A DNA stretch of 64,000 nt. Source: Actinomycetota bacterium (GTDB lineage Bacteria > Actinomycetota > Acidimicrobiia > Acidimicrobiales > Palsa-688). The position numbers were made by a program, and so were the translations under genes. Of the stretch, positions 52,651 to 63,166 are shown piece after piece. Each line of letters begins with the position of its first letter. Position 1 is the first letter of the stretch. The notes under the pieces are model-generated. The model had not been told where the DNA came from, made no database searches, and saw only the letters and a program-made list of their open reading frames with translations. The DNA lies in NCBI GenBank assembly GCA_021323695.1, contig JAJPKN010000038.1:1-64000 (forward strand). Reading direction: 5' to 3'.

Positions 52651-54134
52651 AGCGCTACGTGGGGGCGATCGACCAGGGGACCACTTCCACCCGGTTCATG
52701 GTCTTCGACCACACCGGCACGGTGGTGGCAGCCAAGCAAAAGGAGCATCGGCAGGTCTTCCCCCAACCCGGCTGGGTCGAGCACGACGCCACCGAGATCT
52801 GGCAGGACGTCTTGGAGGTGGCCGAGGGCGCTTTGGGCGAGGCCGGCATCGGCGCCCGCGACCTGGCGGCCGTCGGCGTGGCCAACCAACGAGAGACGAC
52901 GGTCCTGTGGGACAGGTGGGACGGCCGGCCGGTCCACCATGCCATCGTTTGGCAGGACACGCGGACCGACCGGACATGCGCCGAGCTGGCGGCGTCCTTC
53001 GGCCCGGAGCACTTCCGGGCGAGGACCGGCCTTCCCCCGGCGACCTACTTCTCGGGGCCGAAGCTGATGTGGCTCTTGGAGCGCGTCCCTGGGGCCCGGC
53101 GACGGGCGGAGTCAGGTGACCTGCTGTTCGGGACCATGGACAGCTGGTGCATATGGAACCTGACGGGCGGGCCCAAAGGGGGTGCGCACGTGACCGACCT
53201 GACCAACGCCAGCCGGACGCTCATGATGGACCTGGCCCAGGCGTGCTGGGACGACGAGATCCTCAGGCTCATGGACGTCCCCAAGCCCGTCCTGCCGGCC
53301 ATAGTGCCGTCGAGCGCGCTGTACGGGGAAGCAGTGGGCCCACTTTCGGGCGTACCCGTGGCCGGCTGCTTGGGGGACCAGCAGGCAGCCCTGTTCGGCC
53401 AAGCCTGCTTCTCGCCCGGCGAAGCCAAGAACACCTACGGCACCGGCAATTTCCTGCTGCTCAACACCGGCCTGTCGCCCGTTTCCTCCCGCTACGGGCT
53501 GCTTACCGGCCCTGCCTACAAGATCGGTGACCAGCCAACGGTGTTCATGCTGGAGGGCCCCATTGCCGTGACGGGCGCATCGGTGCAGTGGCTGCGGGAC
53601 AACTTGGGGGTCATCAGCTCGGCAGCCGAGGTCGAGGACCTGGCGGCCTCGGTGGAGGACAACGGCGGTGTCTATTTCGTTCCTGCGTTCTCAGGCCTCT
53701 TTGCCCCTTACTGGCGCAACGACGCCCGGGGGGTCATCTGCGGCCTGACCCGTTTCGCCCGGGCTGGCCACCTGGCCCGGGCGGCCCTGGAAGCCGTTGC
53801 ATGGCAAACCCGCGAGGTCGTGGACGCGATGAAGGCGGACACAGGGGCGCAGCTGCCCGTGCTCAAGGTCGACGGGGGCATGGTGGCCAACGAACTGCTC
53901 ATGCAGTTCCAAGCCGATGTCCTGGGGGCCACCGTGGTGCGCCCGGCCGTCACCGAGACCACGGCCCTGGGCGCGGCCTACGCCGCCGGCCTGGCCGTGG
54001 GCTACTGGCCAGGGCTGGACGACCTGCGGGCCAACTGGCGACTGGGCCGGAGGTGGGAGCCCTCGATGGGCCCCGAGCAACGAGAGCGCCAGTACGCGGC
54101 GTGGAAGCGCGCCGTGGCCAAGACCTTCGACTGA
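52647..54134 (+). CDS. glpK: glycerol kinase
   Basis: GlpK phosphorylates glycerol to glycerol-3-phosphate, the substrate of GlpD next door. The 495-residue length is typical. FGGY-kinase motifs are [18 protein letters not shown] at the N-terminus, [20 protein letters not shown] with the DTRTD loop, [14 protein letters not shown], and [19 protein letters not shown]. The GTG start overlaps glpD. A repeat array and inverted repeat follow the stop. No glpF transporter is adjacent. Confidence 0.97.
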   Translation: MKRYVGAIDQGTTSTRFMVFDHTGTVVAAKQKEHRQVFPQPGWVEHDATEIWQDVLEVAEGALGEAGIGARDLAAVGVANQRETTVLWDRWDGRPVHHAIVWQDTRTDRTCAELAASFGPEHFRARTGLPPATYFSGPKLMWLLERVPGARRRAESGDLLFGTMDSWCIWNLTGGPKGGAHVTDLTNASRTLMMDLAQACWDDEILRLMDVPKPVLPAIVPSSALYGEAVGPLSGVPVAGCLGDQQAALFGQACFSPGEAKNTYGTGNFLLLNTGLSPVSSRYGLLTGPAYKIGDQPTVFMLEGPIAVTGASVQWLRDNLGVISSAAEVEDLAASVEDNGGVYFVPAFSGLFAPYWRNDARGVICGLTRFARAGHLARAALEAVAWQTREVVDAMKADTGAQLPVLKVDGGMVANELLMQFQADVLGATVVRPAVTETTALGAAYAAGLAVGYWPGLDDLRANWRLGRRWEPSMGPEQRERQYAAWKRAVAKTFD

Positions 54135-54147
54135 GGCCCGCCCCGCT

Positions 54148-54223
54148 GGGGTGGCAAGCCCCGGGCGGGGTGGCAAGCCCCGGGCAGGGTGGCAGGTCCC
54201 CGCTGGGGTGGCAGGCCCCGGGC
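54148..54223. repeat. four 19-bp tandem repeats between convergent glpK and protease genes
   Basis: GGGGTGGCAAGCCCCGGGC occurs twice exactly, then two variants (with GGCAGGTCCCCGCT and GGCAGGCCCCGGGC ends). Confidence 0.85.
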
Positions 54224-54242
54224 GAGCAAGGACCTGCCACCC
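54187..54242. terminator. bidirectional terminator-like inverted repeat
   Basis: GGGTGGCAGGTCC (54187-54199) is exactly complementary to GGACCTGCCACCC (54230-54242). The 13-bp stem with a 30-nt loop lies between two converging genes and partly within the 19-bp repeats. Confidence 0.55.
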
Positions 54243-54303
54243 AGGCCACGGCTACTGGACCACGGGGGCTACCGCTCGACAGGCGCTACAGGTCTGCGGG
54301 GGC

Positions 54304-55416
54304 TTACTGGTCGATGGGGCCTTCGCTCAACCGCACGTGCAGGACCTCGCTCCCATACCCGGTGAAGACGGTCAGCGCGACCACCTGGCCGGGCTTGTGG
54401 GCCTTCACCGCCTTGGACAGGGCGGCCGTGGTGGTGACGGGCTTGCCGTCCACCGCCGTGATCTCGTCCCCTGCCTGGATGCCGGCTCGAGCCGCGCCGC
54501 TGCCCGGGTCAACCGCTTCGACCACCACGCCCGGCTTGGTCGCGCTCAGCGGGCCGATGCCAAAGCCACCGAAGCCGAACGGCCCGAACCCAAAGGGGTT
54601 GTTGGCGAGCTGCGAGCTGGCCACTGCCTCGACCCCGAGGAACGCCGACCGGCCATAGACGAAGTTGGCCACGTCCTTGTGGGCCTCGATCTCCCCGGCG
54701 ATCGCCTTCACCCGGTTGGACGGGATGGCAAAGCCGAGAGTCGCCCCCACCGACCCGGCCGACGCGGCCGCGGTGTCCATCCCGATCACCTGGGCGGCAG
54801 CGTTGACCAGCGGGCCCCCGGAGTTGCCGGGAGCGATCGGGGCGTCGGTCTGCAGCAGCCCGTGGAGGGTCTCAGGGTTGGCACCGGTCTCGTCCTGGGC
54901 CGTGATCGTGCGGTTCGTCGCCGAGATTATGCCCTGGGTGACAGTCGGCTGGCCTCCCAGGCCCAGGGCGTTGCCGATGGCGACCACGGGGGTGCCGACC
55001 TGGACGGTGGAAGAATCGCCCCACTTGATGGTGGGCAGCCCGCTCAGGCCGTTCACCTTGATGACGGCGATGTCGCCGGTGGGGTCGCTGCCCACGAAGG
55101 TGGCCGGGTAGGTGCCGTGGCCGGGGATGACGACCATGACCTGGTCAGCACCCGAGACGACGTGGTTGTTGGTGACGATCACCCCGCTGGGGCTGACGAT
55201 CATGCCTGTCCCCGCTCCCCCGGTGGCCCCGTCCCCGCCCAAGGGGTCGAGAGTGGTGTTGACGTCCACTACGGCCGGCTCGACGGCCTTGGCCACTGCT
55301 GCGGTGTCGATCCCAACTGGCACGGGTGCGGCTGGCGCACCGACAGGGGCCAGTGCGAAAGCCGCCGCGAGCGCGCAACCGGTGGCTCCAGCGATCACTG
55401 GGACCTTGCCCATCAT
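54304..55416 (-). CDS. HtrA/DegP-type trypsin-like serine protease with PDZ domain
   Basis: HtrA proteases degrade misfolded proteins outside the cytoplasm. The 370-residue product has an N-terminal TM/signal segment (about 5-30), the catalytic triad H85 (VTNNHVVSGAD), D115 (GDIAVIKV) and S199 (APGNSGGPLVN), a Phe/Gly-rich linker (NPFGFGPFGFGGFGIG), and one PDZ domain (VVEAVDPGSGAARAGIQAGD then EITAVDGKPV). The start is a double ATG. A 3-codon ORF (ATG AGG CAA TGA) with a perfect AAGGAGG site precedes it and overlaps that start, so the gene may be translated by coupling. Confidence 0.93.
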   Translation of the reverse strand: MMGKVPVIAGATGCALAAAFALAPVGAPAAPVPVGIDTAAVAKAVEPAVVDVNTTLDPLGGDGATGGAGTGMIVSPSGVIVTNNHVVSGADQVMVVIPGHGTYPATFVGSDPTGDIAVIKVNGLSGLPTIKWGDSSTVQVGTPVVAIGNALGLGGQPTVTQGIISATNRTITAQDETGANPETLHGLLQTDAPIAPGNSGGPLVNAAAQVIGMDTAAASAGSVGATLGFAIPSNRVKAIAGEIEAHKDVANFVYGRSAFLGVEAVASSQLANNPFGFGPFGFGGFGIGPLSATKPGVVVEAVDPGSGAARAGIQAGDEITAVDGKPVTTTAALSKAVKAHKPGQVVALTVFTGYGSEVLHVRLSEGPIDQ

Positions 55417-55638
55417 TGCCTCATTGCCTCCTTCCCGAGTGGGTCACTTGCTCCATGAACCTCTTGTCCGAAGACATTGTGGCCACCCAAGTTGAAAGAA
55501 CTTTGAGCAGTTCATGAAAGGGCCCTCAGCTGGCGCGGCCTCGGCCGCCATCAGCCACGAGCGGCACAGCACGCCCCACCAAAGCCCCCGAGGCCGTGCC
55601 AGGGCGAAAGCCCCGGTGGCCGTCTCAGAGCAACCGTG
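55417..55638. other. 222-bp upstream region of the protease gene
   Basis: It holds the AAGGAGG site and mini-ORF next to the protease start, and an AT-richer patch at 55455-55517 with a GAACT-N6-AGTTC inverted repeat (minus strand). The promoter is probably here but no box is certain. Confidence 0.45.
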
Positions 55639-58083
55639 TCAGAGCACCTGCTGCGGAGGAACCTCTTGGCCGCCCTGGGCCTCTGGCCCTGCCGGAGCGC
55701 CCCGGGCCGCCCCGGCCACGCTCAGCCTCCGCCCGTCTTGCTCGCCCGCCCCCTCGGTGGCCGGCCCCGCGCCCGGCTCGGCTAGAGCCTCGGGGGCCTG
55801 CTCGAGGGCAGCCAGGTGGCCAGGCCACCAGTTGGCCCGGCCGAGGAGAGCCACCGTCGAGGGGACGAGCAAAGTGCGCACCAAGAACGTGTCCATGAGC
55901 ACGCCGATGGCCAACCCGAAACCGACGTCGCGGACCTGGCTCCCGCTCGGCCCGCCCCCGGCCTCGAAGGCCAGGACGGCGAAGGTGCCGGCCAGGACCA
56001 TGCCGGCCGATGTCACCGTGGGGCCAGTACGGCCTATAGCTCGCACGACTGCCTCTAGCAGCCGGCCCCGGCGCGCCTCTTCCCGGATCCGGGTCATGAC
56101 CAAGATGTTGTAGTCCTCTCCCAAGGCCAGCAGGAAGATGAACATGAGGAACGGGAGGATGAAGGTGATCCCGGCACTGCCGGCGATGTCGATGAACACG
56201 AGGGTGGAGAGCCCCAGGGCGGCCAGGTAGGACAGGCCGACGCTCACGATCAGGTAGAGGGGCGCGACGGCGCTGCGCAGCACGAGCGCCAGGAGCAGCC
56301 CGATGGCGACGATGGCGACCGGGACAATTGTCTTCAGGTCGCGGTTGGCAGTGCTGCTTACGTCGTAGAGCGCCGCCGCTTCCCCGGCGACCCCGCTTTG
56401 CACCGCGCCCGAGGCCCTCGCCGCCGCCTGGACCGCCCGCCGGACCTCGGGAGTAGCGTGGAGGGCGGCGGTGGAGTCCTGCGGCCCAGCCGTGAGCTTG
56501 GCCTGCCACTGCACCGTACGCCCGTCGGGCGAGACGAACTGCACCAGCGACCGGTACGAGCTGTAGGTTGCGGCTGGGACGCGGGGCGCCAGGGCAGCCG
56601 GCTCGGCCAAGGGCAAGGTGTTGGGCGGGCCCAGGCGGGCATGAAGCGCCTCTATGGTGCCCGGGCCGAGGGGTGCGCCGGTCGGGTCGAGCGGCCCGGC
56701 CAACTGGCTGAAGTAACCCGACCTCACCAGGGAGCGCTCAGCGCTCGCCAGGACGCTGGGGTCGGCCCAGATGGGCCGGCTGTAGCGGAAGACCAAGTTG
56801 GCCGGGTTGGCGCTGGTCTCAGGGAAGTGCTTGGCCAGCAGGGCATTGCCGGCGGCCGCATCGGAACCGGCCGGGGCGTCCAGCGCACCCGCGAACCCGG
56901 CCGAGTAGTAGCCGAGCGAGGCCGCCGACAGGGCGCCGAAGAGGGCCACGCCGGCTACGAGGGTCAGGGCGGGGCGCCTCACCAGCCGGCCCGCCACCCG
57001 TCCCCACCAGCCTTGCTTCTCTCCGCCGGGCAGGGCCGCCACCCGGCTGGGCCAGAACGCCGCCCGCCCGAAGATCGCCAGCAGCGCCGGCAGCAGGGTG
57101 AGGCCAGCCAGCAGCATCACCGCCACCCCGAGGGCCAGGGGCACGCCCAGGTCGTGGTACAACCCGAAGCTGGCCAGGAGCAAGGTGAGCAGGGCAAAGA
57201 TGACAGTGCCGGCCGAGGCGGTGATGGACTCGCCCACCCGGGCCAGCGCCACGGCCACGGCCTGCTTGGCCGGGAGCCCGCCGCGCATCTCCTCCCGGGT
57301 GCGGAACACCAAGAACAGCCCGTAGTCAGTGCCGGCACCCAGCAGGAGCACCACCAGCAGCAGTTCGGTGATCTCGGAGATCTTGAGCCCGTGCGCCCCA
57401 AGCGCACCGATGAAGCGCATGGACACGGTCAGGGCCACACCGGCCGGCGCCAGCGTGATGAGGGGGGCCAGGACCGAGCGGAAGATGAGGAGCAGCAGCA
57501 CCACTATGAACACCAGCGACAGGAACTGGATCTTGTTGCTGGTGCTGTTGCTCTTGGCCTGGTTGGCGACATTGGTGGCCACGGGGCCGGCCAGGTGGAA
57601 AACGAGGCCGGCGGGTGGCCGCGCCCGGGCAAAGGTGGCCTCCAGCCGGTGGGCCACTGGGGCCTGAGCGGTGACATCGGCCGGACCGGGGCTGGCCAGC
57701 ACCATGATGGTGGCCGCCTGGCCGTCGAGAGAGGTGCCGGCCACCCGAGCGGACAGGACGCCGGGTACCCGGGCCGCCAGGGCTGCCTCCCGGCTGATGG
57801 CCGCCAGGTCGGGTGGGGCCAGAGCGGGTTGGGCGGCCGCCACGACCAGGATCTCCGAGTGCTTGCTGCTGCTGCCCAGCACGGGGGCGGCCAGGGCCGC
57901 GGCCCGGTTGCTCGGGGCATTGACGGGCAGGAAGTCCGCGTTGTTGTTGTTGACCTCGCTCCCGAGCGAGGGCAGGGCCGTGGAGACGACGAGCACCGCC
58001 ACCCACGCGGCCACCACGAGCCAGCGGGCCCGGACCGAGAACCGGCCCAGGCCGGCAAACAACCGCTCAGGTAGAGAGACCAA
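55639..58083 (-). CDS. MMPL family RND-type transporter
   Basis: MMPL proteins export lipids or other hydrophobic compounds using the proton gradient. The 814-residue product has two copies of a TM1 plus five-TM layout with large outer loops. The proton-relay motifs are GAGTDYGLFLVFRTREEM in TM4 and LGEDYNILVMTRIREEARRG in TM10. The first outer loop carries SEVNNNNADFLPV. The TTG at 58083 has an AGGAG site 7 bp ahead, and a TAACAT box further up. Substrate unknown. Confidence 0.92.
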   Translation of the reverse strand: MVSLPERLFAGLGRFSVRARWLVVAAWVAVLVVSTALPSLGSEVNNNNADFLPVNAPSNRAAALAAPVLGSSSKHSEILVVAAAQPALAPPDLAAISREAALAARVPGVLSARVAGTSLDGQAATIMVLASPGPADVTAQAPVAHRLEATFARARPPAGLVFHLAGPVATNVANQAKSNSTSNKIQFLSLVFIVVLLLLIFRSVLAPLITLAPAGVALTVSMRFIGALGAHGLKISEITELLLVVLLLGAGTDYGLFLVFRTREEMRGGLPAKQAVAVALARVGESITASAGTVIFALLTLLLASFGLYHDLGVPLALGVAVMLLAGLTLLPALLAIFGRAAFWPSRVAALPGGEKQGWWGRVAGRLVRRPALTLVAGVALFGALSAASLGYYSAGFAGALDAPAGSDAAAGNALLAKHFPETSANPANLVFRYSRPIWADPSVLASAERSLVRSGYFSQLAGPLDPTGAPLGPGTIEALHARLGPPNTLPLAEPAALAPRVPAATYSSYRSLVQFVSPDGRTVQWQAKLTAGPQDSTAALHATPEVRRAVQAAARASGAVQSGVAGEAAALYDVSSTANRDLKTIVPVAIVAIGLLLALVLRSAVAPLYLIVSVGLSYLAALGLSTLVFIDIAGSAGITFILPFLMFIFLLALGEDYNILVMTRIREEARRGRLLEAVVRAIGRTGPTVTSAGMVLAGTFAVLAFEAGGGPSGSQVRDVGFGLAIGVLMDTFLVRTLLVPSTVALLGRANWWPGHLAALEQAPEALAEPGAGPATEGAGEQDGRRLSVAGAARGAPAGPEAQGGQEVPPQQVL

Positions 58084-58130
58084 CCAACCACTCCTGCTGC
58101 ACGCCGAGGACAGGTCCCCTCATGTTAGCG

Positions 58131-58180
58131 GCCAACCCGCAGGAGCAGCCATGGAGCCAACCCGCAGGAGCAGCCATGGA
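58131..58180. repeat. two exact 25-bp tandem repeats next to the rnpB 3' end
   Basis: Bases 58131-58155 and 58156-58180 are identical (unit begins GCCAACCCGCAGGAGCAGCC). The array abuts the mature 3' end of the RNase P RNA and lies just upstream of the MMPL gene. Confidence 0.9.
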
Positions 58181-58535
58181 AAGTGAGCCGGCCTGTAGGC
58201 GGGATTCTGTCCACCGGCCCAAGGCCGGATGGGTGGTCATCCATCTGAGCGGTCCACCTGGGGACATGGGCCGGGCCAGCCGTCCCCTGCTCGACCTTGC
58301 TCCGGGTGGGGTTTGCCAAGCCGGCCGGGTCGCCTCGGCCGCTGGTGCGCTCTTGCCGCACCGTTTCACCCTTACCTGTGGCGCCTCCGGGAGGCGCCCA
58401 TCGGCGGTCTGTTCTCTGTGGCACTTTCCTGCGGGTCACCCCGACTGGCCGTTAGCCAGCACCCTGCCCTGCGGAGTCCCGACCTTCCTCGACCAGGTCG
58501 CATTGCCTGGCCGCGACCACCCGGCCGGCTCACTC
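58181..58535 (-). ncRNA. rnpB: RNase P RNA, type A
   Basis: The catalytic RNA of RNase P removes 5' leaders from pre-tRNAs. On the minus strand the conserved parts appear in order: AGTGAGCCGGCC (P1 5' side), GAGGAAGGTCGGGACTCC (CR I), CAGGAAAGTGCCACAGA (CR II/III region), GGTAAGGGTGAAACGGTG (CR IV side), GGCAAACCCCACCCGGAGCA, and ACAGAATCCCGCCTACAGG (CR V), ending in GGCCGGCTCACTT, which pairs with the 5' end. About 355 nt, as in other actinobacteria. A TAAGCT box at 58542-58547 is placed as a -10. The lhr gene starts 60 bp away on the other strand. Confidence 0.95.
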
Positions 58536-58595
58536 ACCTCTAGCTTACAACCGCCACCTGCGGGCCACCGGTGGATGTCCCAGGGACGCTGTTGA

Positions 58596-61500
58596 ATGGT
58601 GGGGATGCCTCCTGGCCCACCGCCTCCTGGCCCACCGCCTCCTGGCCCACCGCCTCCTGGCCCACCGCCTCCTGGCCCACCGCCTCCTGGCCCCCCGCCT
58701 CCTGGCCCGCCGCCCCTGGGCCTTCACCCGGCTGTCGGCACCTGGTTCGCCCGCCGGTTCCCCGAAGGGCCGACCGAAGCCCAGGCGCGGGGCTGGCCGC
58801 GGGTACGGGAGGGCGCGGACGTGCTGATCGCCGCCCCTACCGGGTCAGGCAAGACGCTGGCCGGCTTTTTGATTGCCATCGACGACGCCTACCGGGCCCA
58901 CCAGGCTGGTGAGGACCTGGCTGGCCAGACCCGGCTGGTCTACGTCTCGCCCCTCAGGGCGCTGGCGGTGGACGTCCACCAGAACCTGGAGCGGCCGCTC
59001 GCTGAGATCGCCCAGGTGGCCACCGAGCTCGGGCTACCAGCACCACCCATCACCGTGGCCGTCCGCACCGGCGACACCCCCGCCCGGGCCCGAGCCGCCA
59101 TGGCCAAGGACCCTCCGACGTTCCTGGTCACCACCCCCGAAAGCCTGTACCTGTGCCTGACCGCCGAGCGCAGCCGCGCCTCGCTGGCCCATGTGAGGAC
59201 GGTCATCGTGGACGAGATCCACGCCCTTGCCCGTGACAAGAGAGGCTCCCACCTGGCCCTCACCCTCGAGCGCCTGGACCATGCCCAGGCCGGTGCCTGC
59301 CCGCAACGCATCGGGCTCTCGGCGACCCAAAAGCCGCTCGAGCTGACCGCCGACCTGCTGGCCGGCACGGCCCGGCGCGGCCCCGTCCAGCTCGTGGACT
59401 GCGGGCACCGACGCGACCTCCAGCTACGCTTGGAACTGCTCGACAGCGAGCTCGGAGCGGTCCTGTCCCAAGAACAGCTGGCCGAAGTGGTGCAGCGCAT
59501 TGCCGCCCACGTGCAGGGCCACCGCACGACGCTCGTGTTCGTCAACACCCGCCGGCTGTCCGAACGGCTGGCTCACCTCCTCGGCGAGGCCCTCGGCCCC
59601 GACCAGGTGTCCGCCCACCACGGCAGCCTCTCCGCCGAGCGCCGCCGCCGGACCGAGCAGCGGCTCCGGGCGGGCGAGCTGCGCGCCCTGGTGGCCACCG
59701 CCTCGCTGGAGCTCGGCATAGACGTCGGCCCAGTGGAGCTGGTCTGCCAGGTCGGCTCGCCCCGGTCGGTGTCCACCCTGCTGCAGCGGGTCGGGCGCGC
59801 CAACCACTCGCGCCACGGCGTGCCAGAAGGGGTGCTGTTCCCCACCACCCGCGACGAGCTGGTCGAGTGCTGCGCCTTGCTGGCGTGCGCCCGCAAGGGG
59901 AAGCTGGACTCGGTGCAGCCTCCGGTGGCACCGCTCGACATCCTCGCCCAGCAGCTGGTGGCGGAGGTGGCCGCCGCCGGCCAGTGGGCCGAAGAGGACC
60001 TGTTCGACCTGGTGCGCAGGGCGGGCCCCTACAAGGACCTGAGCCGGGAGGACTTCGACGGCGTGCTGGAGCTCGTCTCCGAGGGGATCCCAACCGGTCG
60101 CGGCACCCGCATGGCCTACCTGCACCGGGACCGGGTCAACCACGTCCTCCGGCCGAGGCGGGGAGCCCGTCTGGCCGCCCTGACGAGCGGCGGGGCCATC
60201 CCGGAGGTGGGCGACTACCGGGTGGTGGCCGAGCCGGACGAGACCTTCGTGGGGACGGTCAACGAGGACTTCGCCGTGGAGTCGATGGCAGGCGACGTGT
60301 TCTTGCTGGGCACCCACCCCTGGCGCATCCGCCGGGTCACTCCCGGCCAGGTCCGGGTCACCGACGCCGAGGGGGCGCGCCCCACGCTGCCGTTCTGGCT
60401 GGGTGAAGCCCCCAGCCGGGCCCCGGAGCTGTCGGAGGAGGTCGCCCTCCTGCGCCGCCAGGTGGGCGAAGCCCTCCCCGCCGGGCGGGCCCAAGCTGTC
60501 GCATCGGTACGGGAGGCCTGCGGTGTGGGCCAGGACGCAGCCGAACAGGTCGTTGCCTACCTGGCCACGGGCTTGGAGGAGCTGGGTGCCCTGCCCACCC
60601 AGGACGACGTGGTGCTCGAGCGTTTCTTCGACGAAGCCGGCGGCATGCAGCTCGTGGTCCACGCACCTTTCGGCGGGCGGGTGAACCGCGCCCTGGGGCT
60701 GGCGCTGCGCAAGCGGTTCTGCGTGACCTTCGACTTCGAACTGCAAGCCGCGGCCAGCGACGACGCCGTCTTGCTCTCCCTGGGCCCCCAGCACAGCTTC
60801 CCCCTCGCTTCCGTGCCCCGCCTCCTGCACCCCGCCACCGTGCGGGCGACGCTGGAGCAGGCGGTGCTGACATCGCCGATGTTCACCGCCCGGTGGCGCT
60901 GGGACTTGAACCGGTCCCTGGCCGTGCTGCGCTTCCGGGGAGGCAAGAAGAACCCGCTGCCGGTCCAGCGCATGGAGGCCGACGACCTCATGGCCGCCGT
61001 GTTCCCCGCCCTGGCCGCCTGCCAGGAGAACACCCCGCCCGGCCCGGTGACCGTGCCCGACCACCTGCTGGTGCGCCAGGTGCTGGACGACTGCCTCCAC
61101 GAGGCCATGGACGCCGAAGGGCTGGAGGCCCTGGTGGCGGGCCTGCGTTCGGGGCAGGTACGTGCCCACTTCGTCGACTCGGTGCAGCCCTCGGTGCTGT
61201 CCCACGAGATCCTCAACAGCCAGCCCTACACCTACCTCGACGACGCCCCCCTCGAAGAGAGGAGGGCGCGCCAGGTGCAGCTGCGGAGGGGCTTGCCGCT
61301 CGAGGCGAAGGACCTGTCGAAGCTGAGCCCAGCGGCCCTGGAAAAGGTGAGAGCAGAAGTGGCCCCCGCCCCTCGCCACGCCGACGAGCTCCATGACCTC
61401 CTGCTCAGCACCATCGTCCACCGCCCCCGGCCCGAATGGCAGCCTTGGTACGAGGAGCTGGCCTCCGCCGGGCGGGCCATGTCGGTGCGCCCGGTGCCAG

Positions 61501-63029
61501 CCGCCGGCGAGCTTTGGTGCGCGACGGAGCGTCGCCGGGAGGCAGAGGCCCTCTTCCCAGGGGCTCGTTTCGACCCTGACCACAACCCCGCTGGCCACCC
61601 CACCCAGCCAGACGGGGCCGCCACCGACGCCGACGCCGTGGTCGCTCAGGCCCTGCGGGGGCACCTGGAGCTGGCCGGCCCGGTAACGGCGAGGCAGCTG
61701 GCCGAGCGCTGCCAACTGAGCGAGAGCCGGGCCCGGGCCGGGCTGGCCCGCCTCGAGGGCGAGGGCTTCGCCCTGCAAGGGCGCTTCGACCCGGCACTGG
61801 GGGACGAGGAGCAGTGGTGCGCCCGTCACCTCCTGGCCCGCGTCCATGGCTACACCCAGGCCCGCCAGCGGCGGGAGGTGCAGGCCGTCAGCGCCCAGGA
61901 CTTCATGCGCTTCCTCCTGCGCTGGCACCACGTCGCGGCGGGCACCCGGCGCCAGGGCCGGGCGGGCCTGCTGGCCGTCATCGAGCAGCTGCAGGGCTTC
62001 GAGGTGGCCGCGGGCGCCTGGGAGGAAGCCGTCCTGCCCTCCCGGGTGGAGGGCTACAGACGTGAGTGGCTCGAGGAGCTGTGCCTGTCCGGCCAGGTGG
62101 CCTGGGGCCGCCTCTCGCTGCGCCCCCCGGAGGCCGGGGGCCAGAGGCGCAGGGGCGCATCGACCCCGTCGCGGGCCACGCCGGTGACCTTTGCCATGCG
62201 CAGTGACCTCCCCTGGCTCATGTCGGCCGTGAGGGGCCAGGCCGTCCCCGAGGAGCCGGCCCACGGGGCGGCCCGGGACGTCCTGGACGTGCTGCGGGCC
62301 CGAGGAGCCACCTTCGCCTCGGACCTGCCCGGCCTCACCCGCCGGCTGCCCCTGGACGTGGAAGAGGGGCTCTGGGACCTGGTGGCGCGGGGGGTCGTGA
62401 CATCGGACGGTTTCAGCGCGGTGCGCCACCTCTTCTCCCGGCGCGAGGTGCTCGCCCGCCGCCACCTGCCTGAGCGCCAGGGGCCCCACCGCTTCGGCCC
62501 CCGCCTGCGGCCGGTGGGCAGCAGGGCAGTGGGCAAAGGAGGTGAAGGGCGTTGGGCGCTGCTCCCGGCCCCCGCCGGCAGCGACGCCGAGGTGCCCGGG
62601 GCCGCGCCCACCCCAGACGAACTGGCGGAACTGGTGGCTGGCCAGCTCCTGTCCCGCTGGGGCGTCGTCTTCTGGGACCTGGCTGCCCACGAGGGGCTGG
62701 CCGTGCCCTGGCGGGAGATCCTCTGGGCACTGCGCCGCCTCGAGGCCCGCGGGGTGGCCCGGGGGGGACGCTTCGTCCACGGCTTCGCCGGGGAGCAGTA
62801 CGCCCTGCCCGAAGCGGTCGAGGAGCTGCGCCATGCTCGGCGCCTCCCACTCGAAGGCGAGCTGACCCGGCTGTCGGCCGCCGACCCCCTCAACCTGTCC
62901 GGGGCCCTGTTGCCAGGCAGGCGCATCCCCGCGGTCCGCAGCGCCACCATCGTCTACTGCGACGGGCTGCTGGTCGAGCCGGGAACAGCCCCCGCCCGGG
63001 CCAGCCTGCCGGCCGCCAGCGCCAGCTGA
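58596..63029 (+). CDS. lhr: large Lhr-type ATP-dependent helicase
   Basis: Lhr is a superfamily 2 3'-to-5' DNA helicase linked to DNA repair. The 1477-residue product is full length. It has Walker A APTGSGKT at 80-87, the DEIH box from D206 (VDEIHAL), a [20 protein letters not shown] motif with [20 protein letters not shown], a winged-helix and Lhr core region, and a long C-terminal domain. The first 42 residues are a PPGPP repeat from a 15-bp tandem array, with conserved sequence starting only at about residue 44 ([20 protein letters not shown]). The true start could therefore lie after the repeat. Confidence 0.94.
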   Translation: MVGMPPGPPPPGPPPPGPPPPGPPPPGPPPPGPPPPGPPPLGLHPAVGTWFARRFPEGPTEAQARGWPRVREGADVLIAAPTGSGKTLAGFLIAIDDAYRAHQAGEDLAGQTRLVYVSPLRALAVDVHQNLERPLAEIAQVATELGLPAPPITVAVRTGDTPARARAAMAKDPPTFLVTTPESLYLCLTAERSRASLAHVRTVIVDEIHALARDKRGSHLALTLERLDHAQAGACPQRIGLSATQKPLELTADLLAGTARRGPVQLVDCGHRRDLQLRLELLDSELGAVLSQEQLAEVVQRIAAHVQGHRTTLVFVNTRRLSERLAHLLGEALGPDQVSAHHGSLSAERRRRTEQRLRAGELRALVATASLELGIDVGPVELVCQVGSPRSVSTLLQRVGRANHSRHGVPEGVLFPTTRDELVECCALLACARKGKLDSVQPPVAPLDILAQQLVAEVAAAGQWAEEDLFDLVRRAGPYKDLSREDFDGVLELVSEGIPTGRGTRMAYLHRDRVNHVLRPRRGARLAALTSGGAIPEVGDYRVVAEPDETFVGTVNEDFAVESMAGDVFLLGTHPWRIRRVTPGQVRVTDAEGARPTLPFWLGEAPSRAPELSEEVALLRRQVGEALPAGRAQAVASVREACGVGQDAAEQVVAYLATGLEELGALPTQDDVVLERFFDEAGGMQLVVHAPFGGRVNRALGLALRKRFCVTFDFELQAAASDDAVLLSLGPQHSFPLASVPRLLHPATVRATLEQAVLTSPMFTARWRWDLNRSLAVLRFRGGKKNPLPVQRMEADDLMAAVFPALAACQENTPPGPVTVPDHLLVRQVLDDCLHEAMDAEGLEALVAGLRSGQVRAHFVDSVQPSVLSHEILNSQPYTYLDDAPLEERRARQVQLRRGLPLEAKDLSKLSPAALEKVRAEVAPAPRHADELHDLLLSTIVHRPRPEWQPWYEELASAGRAMSVRPVPAAGELWCATERRREAEALFPGARFDPDHNPAGHPTQPDGAATDADAVVAQALRGHLELAGPVTARQLAERCQLSESRARAGLARLEGEGFALQGRFDPALGDEEQWCARHLLARVHGYTQARQRREVQAVSAQDFMRFLLRWHHVAAGTRRQGRAGLLAVIEQLQGFEVAAGAWEEAVLPSRVEGYRREWLEELCLSGQVAWGRLSLRPPEAGGQRRRGASTPSRATPVTFAMRSDLPWLMSAVRGQAVPEEPAHGAARDVLDVLRARGATFASDLPGLTRRLPLDVEEGLWDLVARGVVTSDGFSAVRHLFSRREVLARRHLPERQGPHRFGPRLRPVGSRAVGKGGEGRWALLPAPAGSDAEVPGAAPTPDELAELVAGQLLSRWGVVFWDLAAHEGLAVPWREILWALRRLEARGVARGGRFVHGFAGEQYALPEAVEELRHARRLPLEGELTRLSAADPLNLSGALLPGRRIPAVRSATIVYCDGLLVEPGTAPARASLPAASAS
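58607..58711 (+). repeat. seven in-frame 15-bp tandem repeats at the lhr 5' end
   Basis: Seven units of GCCTCCTGGCCCACC (last two with changes) encode a PPGPP-type repeat at the N-terminus of Lhr. Confidence 0.9.
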
Positions 63030-63166
63030 GCCGCTACCAGCTCCCCGTTGGGCACCGCCTTGCGCATCTCGAACACGACGGCCAGGTTGGCCGGCTCCAA
63101 GATGCCCACAGCAACTATGGCCATCACCCCGACCACGCCGAAAGAAGCCACCACCCAGCCATGCAC
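62954..63166 (-). pseudogene. possible fragment of a small membrane protein gene
   Basis: A 70-residue frame on the minus strand has one hydrophobic helix (VVASFGVVGVMAIVAVGILE) followed by PANLAVVFEMRKAVPNGELV and then an Ala/Leu stretch. Third positions are mostly G/C, as in real genes here. It has no ribosome site or TANNNT box. Its 3' part lies antisense to the last codons of lhr. It may be the remains of a longer membrane protein; the family is not recognised. Confidence 0.33.
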
